A DNA stretch of 64,000 nucleotides from Bryoerythrophyllum caledonicum. Taxonomy: Eukaryota; Streptophyta; Bryopsida; Pottiales; Pottiaceae. Below, in pieces: positions 1 to 10,700 of this stretch (position 1 is its first letter; each line of letters opens with the position of its first letter). The notes beneath the pieces were generated by a model, which was not told the origin of the DNA, made no database searches, and saw nothing but the letters and a program-made list of their open reading frames with translations. Both the position numbers and the translations under genes were made by a program. Location: the NCBI GenBank assembly GCA_963971425.1, contig OZ020523.1, positions 18,891,105-18,955,104 of the forward strand. The letters run 5' to 3'.

Positions 1-527
1 TAAAAACTACATTAAAATGGTTGAACTAATGCATTGCAAAGTAAGTGCCAATTGCTAGTTGGGTACTAAAATATTAAATATTAAATAATGAAATTGGTAA
101 AAAAAACAATAATTAAATAATCATGGATCCTGGTAAATGAATATATATAAAAATAAAATATTCACAAAACTTACAAATATACAAAAGTGTTATATCATGT
201 TTTAAAAATATTAAAATATTCATAAAAATCATGATAAACATTATATATTCGTTAAATATTCACAAATATTCATTAAATATCAATGAGATATTAATTAAAT
301 ATGAACTAAATACTAAGTAAATGTTTATTAAATATATATCAAATACGAACTGAATATCATTTAAATTTTAATTAAATATTAAGTGAATGTGAATCAAATA
401 TTAATTAAATATTCATCAACTATTCATTAAATATTCAGTACATATTCATGAAATAGTAACTAAATATTAAAAACATATTTATTAAATATTCATAAATATT
501 CATAAATAGTCATGGAACATTCATTAA
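1..527. repeat. AT-rich degenerate short-repeat tract
   Basis: Very AT-rich DNA made of loosely repeated units resembling ATTAAATATTCAT, clearest from about 190 to 527. The units are diverged and spacing is irregular, so it is a degenerate array rather than a clean satellite. It continues after the MITE at 528-1451, which therefore inserted into it. No gene is seen. Confidence 0.6.
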
Positions 528-1451
528 CCCCTAAAGGACGACGACCTAATTTGCTCTAAAACCCGTCCAAAACTGCCACTGTCAAAAAGAGACATAAAAA
601 TCACATTTTAAAGTGAATTTCGGATTTTCAACCGTAAGATCTTAAAATAGACTTCCATATAAACATGCCATCAAATTTTGGTTGCAATCCACCGCACGGA
701 TTGATAGATTTTAGTGTTTAAAGTCAAAACAATGGTTCATTTTCATCCCTGCGTTGAGTAGATCAGCTGACTTTGACTTCATTTTGTATCAAATTTTTGC
801 ATTGTACAAGGTCTAAATCTTTTACCATTGTCTTAAGCATGATGTTATTTCCCAACACACCAATTTTTAGAGGTAAAAAAGGGGTGTAGCATATTCAAAA
901 CAAGTGTGCAAGGAGTGGAGGTTCAAAAATTGCCATTTCACGTTTTATTTTTTTGTGAACTACGTATGTATTCAAATGATAATCCAAACGGTCAATATGA
1001 AGGTTTTCACCATATATTGTTGTTGAAAAAATAAAAAGTGAAAAATATGAAGATCTCTAGGTTTTATGTAGAAAAGATGAAGTTTTTTTCCCCCGTTGCC
1101 CGACAATGTGTGAAAATGTTTGACTTGGAATAAAATGCCTTTTTACACTAAAGACAAGATTTTTTTTGAAAATTTCTAAATAAGGAATTATTATTTATAT
1201 GTGTGAAAAATCTCAATGTCAATAGAAACTTTTTTCAAAATTTTTGGAGGTGCCCAAAGTCCCACTTTTGGCTTTAAGTGGTACTAACTTTCAAACCACA
1301 AATCCAAAAAAAAATTAAAAAATATCTCCACGAAGCTCTTATCAGATCCTATCTTGAAAAAAAAATTCAATTAAAAAGGATTTTTTTTCGAATTGTAGGT
1401 ACATGCCCGAAATCCAAAATGACCCCGGGGGGACGTTTAGTCCTTTAGGGG
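528..1451 (+). mobile_element. TTAA-flanked MITE, 924 bp (CCCCTAAAGG family)
   Basis: The element begins CCCCTAAAGG and ends CCTTTAGGGG, a perfect 10-bp terminal inverted repeat, and is flanked on both sides by TTAA (524-527 and 1452-1455). It has no coding capacity. It shares internal sequence (for example the stretch around 685-720 containing CCGCACGGATTG, and the 'GGAGTGGAGGTTCAAAAAT' stretch near 915) with many other copies in the window. TTAA target duplication with CCC ends is typical of the piggyBac superfamily; that assignment is an inference because no transposase is present. Confidence 0.8.
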
Positions 1452-1971
1452 TTAAATATTTATTAAATGTTCATTGAATACTCATTGAATATTCATAAAT
1501 TTTCACTTACATATTTAAATATTATTTACATACTAATGTTGTATTAAATAAGCATACATTACATATTATTTAAATATCAAATATTCATTATTAATATATA
1601 GTATTTATATTAATTTGGTATTAATTTAATATTACTTTAATGTTATATTAAATTAAATATTCATTGATAATATTCATTGTAATATTAAATAATTCATCAA
1701 ATATTCATACAAAAATTATTTAAATACTTAGTAAATAGGAATTTAATGTTCATTAGATATTTAGTAAACATTCATCAAATACAAATATATAAACTAAACA
1801 TTCATGAAATATAGATAAGTTATTTAATGTACATCAAATATACATCAAATACACATCAATTATATTTTACATATACATCAAATATACATAAAATATATAC
1901 AATTATTCAAAAATAAAAAATTGTAAGTTTATTATTAGAAAATACATAAATATTCATCAATATGCCTATTA
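1452..1971. repeat. AT-rich degenerate short-repeat tract (continuation)
   Basis: Continuation of the ATTAAATATTCAT-like array interrupted by the 528-1451 element. It runs up to the 3' end of the transposase pseudogene. No gene seen. Confidence 0.55.
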
Positions 1972-3500
1972 TTAATTTGGCACCTCTAAACCTTCAAAGA
2001 ATTGATGGTGTTTTGCTATAATATCTTGAAGATGTGGAAATAATTGGTTAGTACTCCACGTACCATCTAAACCTAAAGCTAATCCACATCTAATCGTGGA
2101 TTTTCTAGCATAAGTCATATTGTCGTTATCTACTAAACAATTAACGTCTTCAATTGCATCGGCAACTAATCGAAGAAAAAATCTTTTCTGTAGATTAGAA
2201 AGTTTACCGGAAAATCGACCATCGCCACAAGGATTATTTTGACAAGCGTTTTGTTGAATGAGCTCCGATTTTTTTAATTCCCACCGCCTTGTCCACGCGT
2301 CCTTGATTTTTGAAATCACGAAAGTATGCGCCGGTTGGCAAAGGTTAGTGGCACATGGAGGTAGGTATTTTAGTACGGTTGTTTTTTGAGCTAAAATGGC
2401 CGTTAATCTAGGGGTCATGTTGTGGCCCAAACAATTATCTACAAAAATGTATTTTGTACGATTATGTATGCCGGTTGATATGCCCTAGGTTCTTCAAAAT
2501 ATTGCGAAAAAATAGCTTGATCCATCCATCCTTTTGGACCCGTACGGTAACAAACTCCGGGAATGGAGTCTTCTAAACCATGAATAGGGTAATCACTATT
2601 GTCATTACTAAATATTAACATAGGAGTTTCTATAATTGCTCTACGTCCCCCCGAGATTCTCACAATCATGGTTATTGCCTCCCCTCCGGCATTGACGTCC
2701 GCGTAATTTACCGCGATATCTCCACGGAAACCTAGAGTTTTACCATTATCCATATTAATGGTAAAATGTGTTTCATCGAGGGTTTCAATGAGATTGTCAT
2801 CAAATATACTCGATTGAAACCCTTGTTGCAAAAGTCCCAAATGATAAGCCGTATTAATCTCAATTTGAGTTTCTTTTTCCGGGCTACAAGTTAAACGACC
2901 TCTTTGTGATAATAAAACTATATTGTTAGCATCCATAAAATGACATATCCATGAGTGATTGATTTTTTCGATTAAAAGCCTATCATCTCTAGGGTCTCTT
3001 GATTGAGCGGTATATGACGAATCATGTGATTAAAGCACGGAAAGTGCTAATTCAATGAGTGTAGTGGAAGAAATTTTTATCCCGGCATTCTTGTACACCT
3101 CGAATGGTTGGAGAAGTCTTAGGTGCAACCAGTGGACCCATTCCGATGGCTTTGGCCCCCGTCCACGCTTGGCTTTGGTGAAAACTCGTTTTTCTTTGCC
3201 AAAGTTACTCCGAGTAAAAGAAATTGGCGTTGTTGAATTGGGATTTACTAGGGGTAATATGGCTTCCGAAGAGCCCACCAGCGTGCTACCCTAACAATGT
3301 TGGTGGCACGTTGCGCTCTAAAATGTTCTGGAAAGGCGTTGAGAGTCCTCGCATAGAAGCCCCTATGGCCATGGAGGGACTCGTCTTCCACCATCCAAGC
3401 AACCACGTTTTGACGGGTCGGATGGTGGAGACTTGCTGTAAGGAGCGCAATCGGCGTTCAGTTGGGTCGGTCCCCATTCCTACAAGCAACGACAACTTAT
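1972..3500 (-). pseudogene. pogo-like DDE_1 transposase pseudogene
   Basis: Decayed transposase of the DDE_1 (pogo/jerky-type) endonuclease family. Reading down the minus strand: an N-terminal part at about 3300-3460 (motif GHRGFYARTLNAFPEHF), then a frame shift near 3290. One frame from 3278 to 2439 is interrupted by a single TAA near 3031; it carries LDETHF (first catalytic Asp) and GPKGWMDQ. A further frame shift follows near 2440-2460, and then the frame down to 1972 with VDNCLGHN (second Asp) and LPPCATNLCQPAHTF. In the family the last motif normally reads QPxD; here the expected third catalytic Asp is His. With at least two frame shifts, one stop and a lost catalytic residue it cannot be active. 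Very similar proteins are familiar from oomycete and some plant genomes (general knowledge, not searched). No terminal repeats were identified. Confidence 0.8.
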
Positions 3501-4227
3501 ATTAACATCTTCAATTCTATTAGAGTATGCTTTCTATTCCTGCACGTAATACGTACATGTGTGTAGAGGCCCGGCTGGGTGAGGACCGTGAGGAGGCGTA
3601 GCTGGTTCCGCGGATCCCGCGGCTGACTGGTCGGACGTTGATGATGACATGGCTGGCAGGCGTTGATTGGAGCTTCATGTTGTTTGTTGTTGTCTGCTGA
3701 TTAAAGCTTGCTAATTCGAGCTTGCTAATTGGAGCTTGTGGATTCTACTACAAGAATCCAGCCTCGATTGGGCGCTAGATTGGTCAGACGCAGTCGGACT
3801 TTGGCTGCGTTGTACTGTTTTAGTTGAAGATCTGTGGCTGATTGATGGGCCTTTGACTGAGGCACAAAATCGTGCCTGTGGCTTGATTCGCGAGATCATC
3901 TGGATGAGTCCGTAGTATAAGCCTCCGACAAAAACAATATAACCCAGGTCTCCAACAAAAAGAGCATTACCCTGGTCCTACAAAACAATTCGGAACGCAA
4001 ATTCTAGAGGAAAAAAATGTATTCACCGAATGAATGCTTTAAATGCATAATGGCTTCTCCAGACCTTCTCCAGTCAACTAAGCTCCACAGTTATAACCTT
4101 ACACGAACTACAACTTGCAATGCAGAGCTATTCACCAAGGTTGGGAAGACAATGAGAATGAGATGAGTTGGAAATGAGAAGATAAAGGGATGAGGTTGAG
4201 GATGAGACAAGCAGAATAAATGCATGA
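3501..4227. other. Intergenic, nothing recognised
   Basis: Moderate GC at 3560-3900 with short repeated phrases (for example GAGCTTGCTAATT near 3718-3735), but no coding pattern, RNA gene or clear transposon ends. Confidence 0.4.
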
Positions 4228-4440
4228 CAGCCGGTAGGCGGTTGATTGGAGGTTAATATTATTTTAGGAACTTAACAAATTTATGTCCTACGGTAGGTGG
4301 TTGATTGGGAATCAAAACTAATTATCAATTGTTTTAGAAACAGTGTACCAAGGTAGGTGGATGATTGGGGACTAAAACAAATTGTTAATTGTTTTAGAAA
4401 TAGTGTACTATGGTAGGTGGATGATTGGAGGTTATTATAA
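4228..4440. repeat. 60-bp tandem repeat, four units
   Basis: The motif GGTAGGTGGTTGATTGG (with variants GGTAGGCGG and GGATGATTGG) starts at 4233, 4292, 4352 and 4412, a period of 59-60 bp. The intervening sequence (ATTGTTTTAGAAAYAGTGTA) is also repeated in the later units. Confidence 0.75.
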
Positions 4441-4477
4441 ACGACAATGGCGGCTGACACTAATTGCCAACTTGTTC

Positions 4478-4511
4478 ACGAATAGTGTACTAAGGTAATT
4501 ACACTATTCGT
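4478..4511. repeat. Short perfect inverted repeat
   Basis: ACGAATAGTGTA (4478-4489) is perfectly complementary to TACACTATTCGT (4500-4511) with a 10-base loop. The arm shares AGTGTA with the neighbouring 60-bp repeats, so it may be the edge of the same element. Confidence 0.55.
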
Positions 4512-5225
4512 ACCAGTACACTAAATGCCATCTTTAGCGTAGTGATGGAGGTGTTTGTGATAAAAAAACAATGGACTTGCAATGACTAGGGGTATTGAAA
4601 GTAGCCATTTACTTAGGAAAATAATTTTATTGTTTTTTGATGAATTGAAGAGAATGTTGGATCTAAAATCTAAACGGTGGATAGAACTATTATGCCTCCT
4701 ATTAGGAGAAAAATAGAAAGCAAAATCCTTACTTTCTTCACATTTTTACGTAAAAACAATGAGGGTTGCCAAGAGCTTTCCTTCACTCCTACCCGACTCA
4801 AAAAGGTGCACCATTCATCTGTGTAGTTGTACTATACACGTCTATAGTCCCTTGCCCACAAAAGTTTTACAAAGAGGAATGTTATAAATTGACGCCATAG
4901 GAACCTAACCGAACCTTCAAAAAGCCCATTTTGGGGCATTTCTTACTGTAGGGTTGCATAACCCCATCTATCGAAAATAGGAAACAGTTCCAAGGTTTGC
5001 TCACATTCTTATTAGTTGATGCTGTCTGATGGTCACTAATTTCCTCTTGAGCCGCCTGATAACTTCCACCCTTCTTCTAATCAAATTTGTGGTTCTGTAA
5101 TTAGCAAACCACAGATGACAGATTGATGAGTGTGATCAGGAAAGAAATCACGGTATGTTTCATGGTAATCACGGATTTGACACTCATTGCATCAAAGGAC
5201 TAAGTGAAAGCCTGGTAGTCAATAG
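4512..5225. other. Intergenic with a MITE fragment
   Basis: At about 4866-4960 there is a fragment resembling the right end of the CCCCTAAAGG MITE family (ATAAATTGACGCCATAGGAA, then a CCTTCAAAAAG-like stretch), without its terminal repeat. The rest shows no recognisable gene. Confidence 0.4.
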
Positions 5226-5480
5226 ATATCAAGTATATTTGTGCATACCTTTGCCACCAATTTTTGCAACAGTTTTGCCTCCAATTGGTGCACACCATCA
5301 AAGCCACTCCTCCATTTCATACTCCACAACAGCCCCCAGCTCCATGCAATCTGAGAGCATTACTCCTTCAAAACCGAGGGTGAAGCTGGTCAGCACCCGT
5401 CACCTTAAACCCTAAACCCTGGCAACATCAGTCAGATACAGTATTTCTTCATACCTGATGGTACAACTTCTGCTCCACCA
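5226..5480 (-). pseudogene. Decayed partial copy 1 of the GH3 last exon
   Basis: On the minus strand about 5385-5310 encodes FEGVMLSDCMELGAVV, clearly matching FEGVILSDCLELGAVV of the adjacent GH3 gene (its nucleophile region). The copy then runs into a stop. The upstream flank (5480-5400) matches sequence lying immediately 3' of the intact gene's stop codon. Only a short piece of the exon remains, so this is a relic of partial tandem duplication, more degraded than copy 2. Confidence 0.7.
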
Positions 5481-5822
5481 TTGCTACCAAAGACTGAAAG
5501 GCCAAGTCTTGCGTTTTGGAACAACAGCAGCAGCAGCAGCAGCAATATACCTCTGCCTCCAAGTTTTGCAACAGATTTGCCTCCAATTGATGTGCACGAT
5601 CCTTTCCCAGACGTTGATATGCACACCATCAAAGCCACTCGTCCACTTGATACTCTTTCACAACAGCCTCCAGCTCCATGCAATTTGAGAGCATCACTCC
5701 TTCAAAACCGAGGGCGAAACTGGTCAGCACCGTAGTCACCTTAAACCCTGAACCCTGACAACGTCAGTCAGATAGAACATCTCTTCATACCTGATGGTAC
5801 CACAACTTCTCCTCCACCATTG
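5481..5822 (-). pseudogene. Decayed partial copy 2 of the GH3 last exon
   Basis: On the minus strand about 5705-5640 encodes FEGVMLSNCMELEAVVKEYQ (compare the intact gene's FEGVILSDCLELGAVVKQY), with the nucleophile Asp replaced by Asn, then an in-frame TGA. The unit ends at 5540-5481 with a poly-CAG tract and PKRKTWPFSLW followed by TAG, nearly identical to the C-terminus of the intact gene (PKRKPWPFSLW). About 340 bp that separate these two parts in the intact gene are replaced by a short unrelated stretch. The unit (about 342 bp) is tandem with copy 1. Confidence 0.75.
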
Positions 5823-8013
5823 CTACCAAAGACTGAAAGGCCAAGGCTTGCGTTTCGGAGCAGCAGCAGCAGCAGCAGTAGCAGCAGCAGTAGCAGCAGC
5901 AGCCTGATGCACAACATTGGCCACAACATCGTGGTGCTCCTTGCAGCCAATCTGGCGCACCTCCGACTCCCTAAACGCCTCTTCGACCACATCCTGAAAC
6001 ACATGCCTCACGTACACCTCCTTGAGCGCCGCGACGCGCCTCCCACTCTCCACCACGCGCTGCCGCGGCACCCGCCCCTCCACCACCCCCCGCAGCAGTC
6101 GCTCCACCGCCGCGACTTGGCGCGCCATGGTGTGGCTCACGAGCACCATGTCCACACCCGCAAGCACGGAGAGCAGCGCCGCCTCCTCCACCGCGTACTG
6201 CTTCACCACAGCGCCGAGCTCCAAGCAATCCGAGAGGATGACGCCTTCAAACAAGAGGGAGTGGCGGAGATAGTTGATGGCTTCTCCGCACATGGAGGCG
6301 GGTTTGGGGGAGAAGGAGGAAGGGACGGTGATGTGCGCCACCATGATGGCGGCGACGTCGGCGTGCACGGCGTGCTGGAACGGCGGGAGCTCGGTGCAGG
6401 CGAGGCGGGGGAGGGCGTGCGGGAGCGTGGGAAGCGCCATGTGGCTGTCGAGGAGCGTGTCGCCGTGGCCCGGGAAGTGCTTGGCGCACGCCGCGACGCC
6501 CTCGCGTTGCAGGCTGCGGATGAAGGCGAATCTGCAAAGAGGAGCGGGCGGTGTTATCCCCACCTCGTTTGCCCGCAATCCAAGAATGTGGTATGAGACA
6601 CTCACTCACCCGAACTCCGCGACGCGCTCCGCACTGCTGCCGAACGCCCTCACGCCAATCACGGTGTTCTCCGGGTTGGTGTCGACGTCCACGACGGGCG
6701 CCAGGTTCATGTCAACGTTGACGGCGCGGAGCTCGCGCCCGATGACGCTGGCCACCGCCGCGGCCGCCTGCGGGTCGCCCGTGTCGCCCACCACTCGCGC
6801 GTGCGGGATGGCGGTGAAGGGCGGCCCCAGGCGCTGCACGTACCCGCCCTCCTGGTCCACCATTACCAGCAGCGGCCTCGGGTGCGCTTCTCGCTTCAGG
6901 TCCAGGCATAACTTTGCCAACTGAAGGAAGAAACAGGTCACGAAACAGGCAAACACATGCAATTCAGCACCGTAAAAGAGGTGAATCCCGCACATAACCC
7001 TGCAACCTAGAATCTGGAAAACATGCCATGAAACCACCATCGTCGCAATTCTCACATCATCATCTTGATCCTCTAAAAAATCATACAACAGGCAACTCAC
7101 CGACGTCTCAATCCTCAAAACGGGCAAATTCAACATCATTTCGATTCTCAGAACATGCAATTCACCATCATGAAACAATATCATCTCCATTCTCAAAAGT
7201 TGGCTTGCATTGGCACCAACTTTTGTGCATGGCTTTCTCGATGCATGAATTCCAAGTGCAATTCAAACACTGTAATAGTGATCAGAGCGTAGGGAGGCAT
7301 CCGATTACCTGCTCTGGGTCTCTGAAGTTCCTGTTGAAGAGGATCACTCCTCCTGCACCTGCACCACATCAATTCCAACGGTAGGGAAAAACGATTATTT
7401 TCAGTCTAGATAACAACAGAAACTAGGTTGTCACTAGTGTTATCTCTTTGGAGGTGACCATGGAAACTATTGCTTAGAACACTCAAATGGTATCAGGAGA
7501 TTTTCAAATGTTTGAATTTTACTTAGAATTCATGCACAGAAAGCACCCTAAACCCTGGAACCTGGTTGGCTGCACCAAATCGATTTGATTCAATCTAGAT
7601 AAGATGAAAATTCGTCACATTGCCAATTGTGCTATCATTCTTTGACCTAATCTACACAAAAATGGCATCAAAACACTTGAAAGATTCAAGAAACAATTGC
7701 ACAAAATTGGTAAACCCTAAACCCTAACCCATTAAAAAAGAAAGTGCCGGTTCAATGAGGTTCTCTCCGAACCTTCGTTCTTACCCATGTTTATGAGGTT
7801 TCTGGCGTGAGCATTGAGCGAGGTTCCGTGGAAGCCGAAGACGAGCAATGCAGCCACTGCCTTCCGGATTTCCGCAACCTCTTCCGGATCAAAGGAGGAG
7901 GAGAAGGAGGAGGAGGATGCCTCAGCTTCTTCACTCCCTGGATTGAAGAATGGGTTTGGATTTCGGAGGAATGAAGACACGCCTCTGCTGCTGATGCTGC
8001 TGGACTCGTCCAT
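5823..8013 (-). CDS. GH3 family beta-N-acetylhexosaminidase (NagZ-type), four exons
   Basis: Predicted enzyme of glycoside hydrolase family 3, NagZ-like clade, which removes terminal beta-N-acetylhexosamine. Exons (minus strand): 8013-7785, 7358-7309, 6920-6610, 6531-5823; all introns GT-AG and phases agree, giving 432 residues (bacterial NagZ is about 340). Visible motifs: GAGGVILFNRN (77-87), VDQEGGYVQRL (114-124), KHFPGHGDT (214-222), the Asp-x-His dyad DSH (225-227) used by NagZ enzymes as general acid/base, and LSDCLELG with the expected nucleophile Asp298. The EGGRV arginine common in NagZ is Tyr here. An in-frame TGA four codons upstream supports the chosen ATG. The N-terminal 45 residues are Ser-rich with no clear signal peptide; the C-terminus has a CAG-encoded Ala run. 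Exons 3 and 4 are far more GC-rich than the surroundings. Natural substrate is not known; a classical beta-glucosidase is less likely because of the DSH and KHFPGHGDT motifs. Confidence 0.88.
5858..5903. repeat. CAG trinucleotide repeat coding poly-Ala
   Basis: A (CAG)n tract with TAG interruptions. On the minus strand it encodes the alanine-rich run (AAAATAAATAAAAAA) near the C-terminus of the GH3 protein. A shorter CAG tract occurs at the same place in copy 2 (about 5524-5542). Confidence 0.85.
7711..7730. repeat. Short telomere-like repeat in GH3 intron 1
   Basis: TAAACCCTAAACCCTAACCC, about three units of the plant telomeric repeat CCCTAAA, inside the first intron of the GH3 gene. Similar short runs occur near 5405-5420 and 62033-62062. 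Confidence 0.6.
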
Positions 8014-8172
8014 CGTCGCTGCTCAGCTTCGAGCACCATCCCTTCTGCGAACTCATTCACAGCAATTGCTTACAGAAACCATTCCACGAGTGATTTTCCC
8101 ATGACATCAAACCCTAATTCCCTAGCGCATAACCAAAAATCTCTGGGGATGGAATCGCTGCCACTTTTTTAA

Positions 8173-8727
8173 CCCTTTAACGGCTCTGCTACTAATGCTC
8201 TTCTAACCACAATTGGTCATTGTCTCACACACCCTCTGAACGCAGTTTGAGCTTCTTGTTAGCTTTCCAACGGACCTCTCCAATCTCCAATCCATGCACG
8301 CATTTGCAAACTACAGTGATTTCCGTGACGTGGGGTCGTGCTCAAATTTACCCACCTCGTAAATGATGTTCTGCCTAGACTATTTCACTCGTGGATTCTT
8401 CGAGGCTCTCATGGGCCATTTAGGCGCCCAGGGCGAACTGACCCCCTCGTTGGTACTTACCCGAGGTGGGCCCCGTCTTTATTGCATGGGGTCATTTTTC
8501 TGGCCCTCTTATTTTGGGAGGTCCGAAGGCTATTTTTGGAATTTTTTTGACAAATTTGGGGCCTATGGCTGTTGTTTACCGTAGAGGCCTCTCCCTTGCT
8601 GTAAATAGGGCCCCATCCAAAAACAAAATAGGGGCCAGGTTTGGCCTCACCACCTTGTGGCCCCCTCGGGTAAGTACCAATGAGGGGGTCAGTCCGCCCT
8701 GGGCCATTTAGGCAGTATTGTAAAGGG
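8173..8727. mobile_element. TTAA-flanked element with CCCTTTA ends
   Basis: Starts CCCTTTAACGG and ends TAAAGGG, with TTAA at 8169-8172 and 8728-8731. It is interrupted by a younger Mutator-type MITE (8426-8704). It starts 160 bp upstream of the GH3 start codon, so it lies in that gene's likely promoter. The shape (TTAA duplication, CCC ends) resembles the 31952-32746 element. No coding sequence. Confidence 0.6.
8426..8704. mobile_element. Mutator-type MITE, copy A (9-bp TSD)
   Basis: Begins GCCCAGGGCGAACTGACCCC and ends in its near-perfect inverted complement; the inverted repeats run about 45-50 bp and include CTCGTTGGTACTTACCCGAGG. Flanks are an identical 9-bp duplication, CATTTAGGC (8417-8425 and 8705-8713). 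Long inverted repeats and a 9-bp target duplication are hallmarks of Mutator-like elements. 279 bp, non-coding. A second copy lies at 42186-42461. Confidence 0.85.
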
Positions 8728-8731
8728 TTAA

Positions 8732-9198
8732 ACAAATTCACGACCACCGGACACACGTAAAAATGTACAAAAAAACTTATTGTGGTATCTACTATTTTCA
8801 AGATTTTATGGTTTGTCTTACACATGATGGTTCTGCAGTGGAACATGCCTTGTGAGATGGATTTCCAGTCTTACTAGAGGATTCAATTCTCCCTCTCTCT
8901 ATTTTCTCTATATACTAGAAGGTGTTGGACTGCCTAGTGAGGCCATGTGCACAATTTTGAAAACTCCAATGAAACCATGTGGAGGGACTATGGGGATTGA
9001 AGCCATAGATATTGGCGGCATTTAGGATTTGGAGGACAAGGACTTAACCGAGGACTACCCATTCCTCGTTGGAGACAGTAGGGGTTCACTTCTCTCTCTC
9101 TTTCTCTCTATCTCTCTCTCTATACATACGAGTGGAACCCTGTTTGTAACTGACGAGTCAAAGGAGAATTGAAGAATTGAAGAGTCATTGGACAATTA
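8732..9198. other. Intergenic with CT-rich microsatellite
   Basis: No gene recognised. A CT/CTAT-rich microsatellite lies at about 9088-9126. Confidence 0.45.
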
Positions 9199-10700
9199 CA
9201 GTGGCGAGCAATAGTATTCGGACGGTGAGGCATCTCTGAAATAGGTGTTGACTATAGCGTAGTTTTTGGGTAGGTAAGAGATATTTTGTGCCAACTTTAA
9301 TTAGTACACCACATGGCACCTAATTAACATCAACTCCCTCAAAATTTTCCACTTGTAGAGATTATACATGCAAAAATCATGAAGGGGTGTATACAACTTA
9401 ATATGCACACAAGTTGTACTCACAACTATCTTCTCATTACAAGTGCACTTGTGAGCTTTTTGTTGTGGGGTTTTTTTGGTAAGATTTGGAGAGGCCTTAG
9501 GTGATATCCTATGGCTCCTAAAAGGTCTGAGAATCAACGTAGAGCAGTTCTTGAGATGTATGAGCGAGGCAACTCATATGGCCAAATTTATGCAATTTTG
9601 GGCATTCCTCGAAGCAGTTCTTTTGACATAAAGTGAAGGTTTTGTGAGAGAGACAGCCTAAGAGACAAAACTTCACGTGGTAGACTTAGAATTCTTGATG
9701 AACGCAATAATCGTGACATTGTGAGGAGATTAAATGATTGAAATACAAGAAATGGCAGCTATAGGAAGAGTGTTACGATCTGAGGGCATGCGATTGAGTG
9801 ATGATACAATCAAAAGGAGTCTTTGGAGGCAAGGGTTGAGAACATGTGTGAAGACCAAGAAGCCACTTTTGACAAAGAAACATCGAGGACGTAAGTTTGC
9901 AGTGGGCAAAGAAGTGCAAGCATGCAAATTGGGAGTTTTGGGCTCATGTCATTTTCTTTGATGAGTCCAAATTTAATCTTTTTGGCTCAAATGGGCGTCA
10001 ATGTTGTTGGAGAAAGAGTGGAGATTGTCTTTTAGATCAGCATGTGCAATCTATAGTCAAACATGGAGGAGGAAACATAATGGCTTGGAGTTGTATGAGT
10101 TGCGAAGGAGTTGGCAAACTTCATCTAATTGAAGGGAAGATGGATAAATATGTATATTGCAACATTTTAGAGACAAAACTTATGGGCACTATACGAATGT
10201 GAGATTTAGGAGAGGATGAGGTTATTTTTCAACATGGCAATGATCCAAAGAATACTGCACATTATATTGTAGATTGGTTGCGTGCTTAAAATTTTAGTTT
10301 ATTCGACATCCTCCACAATCACCCGACCTCAATCCAATAGAACATCTTTGGAATGAAGTAGATCGTTGTCTGAGAAGGTCTAAGAGGAAACCCACTAGTA
10401 AAAGTGACTTATGGAAGAAGATCCAAGAAATTTGGTACAATATAGAGCCTGATGTTGTTAGGAAGCTGATACGCTCCATGCCTCAAAGAGCTCTTGATGT
10501 CTATGAAGCAAGAGGTGGCTTCACATGGCGGTAGTGTTTGTGAGTGCTTATAAGTTAAGTCATTGAGTTATAAAGGTGTTTAGTACTCTATAGTCTTGTT
10601 TTCTATGGGTGATATGCAATAAAATCAATCTGAGCATAAGGAATTGTACAGGTTTGTTGCACATTTGAATTATTGTGTATTATTCTAGTTCATATTTTCA
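9199..10700 (+). mobile_element. Tc1-like transposon remnant A
   Basis: Left end begins CAGTGGCGAGCAATAGTATT directly after a TA dinucleotide (9197-9198), a typical Tc1/mariner terminus. A decayed transposase follows at 9511-10534. I could not find the matching inverted right terminus, so the right limit is approximate and the element may be truncated. Confidence 0.65.
9511..10534 (+). pseudogene. Tc1-like (DD34E) transposase pseudogene A
   Basis: The N-terminus, MAPKRSENQRRAVLEMYERG, looks like a helix-turn-helix start. An in-frame TGA occurs near 9632, and frame shifts near 9733, 9890-9960 and 10285-10300. The DDE core is recognisable: FFDESKFN (first Asp), then QHGNDPKNTAH where the family has QxDNDPKHTA (second catalytic Asp changed to Gly), then PPQSPDLNPIEHLW (Glu). 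Allowing for one indel, 34 residues separate the second and third positions, the Tc1 spacing. It ends SMPQRALDVYEARGGFTWR and a TAG stop. Inactive. Confidence 0.82.

Noticed and set aside
5820..6924. Long plus-strand frames (up to 258 codons) across the GH3 gene
   Set aside because: Antisense shadows of the GC-rich GH3 exons 3 and 4; the minus-strand frame has all the family motifs.
8338..8846. Several frames of 70-129 codons on both strands
   Set aside because: They lie within the nested TTAA and Mutator-type MITEs and mirror each other across the inverted repeats.
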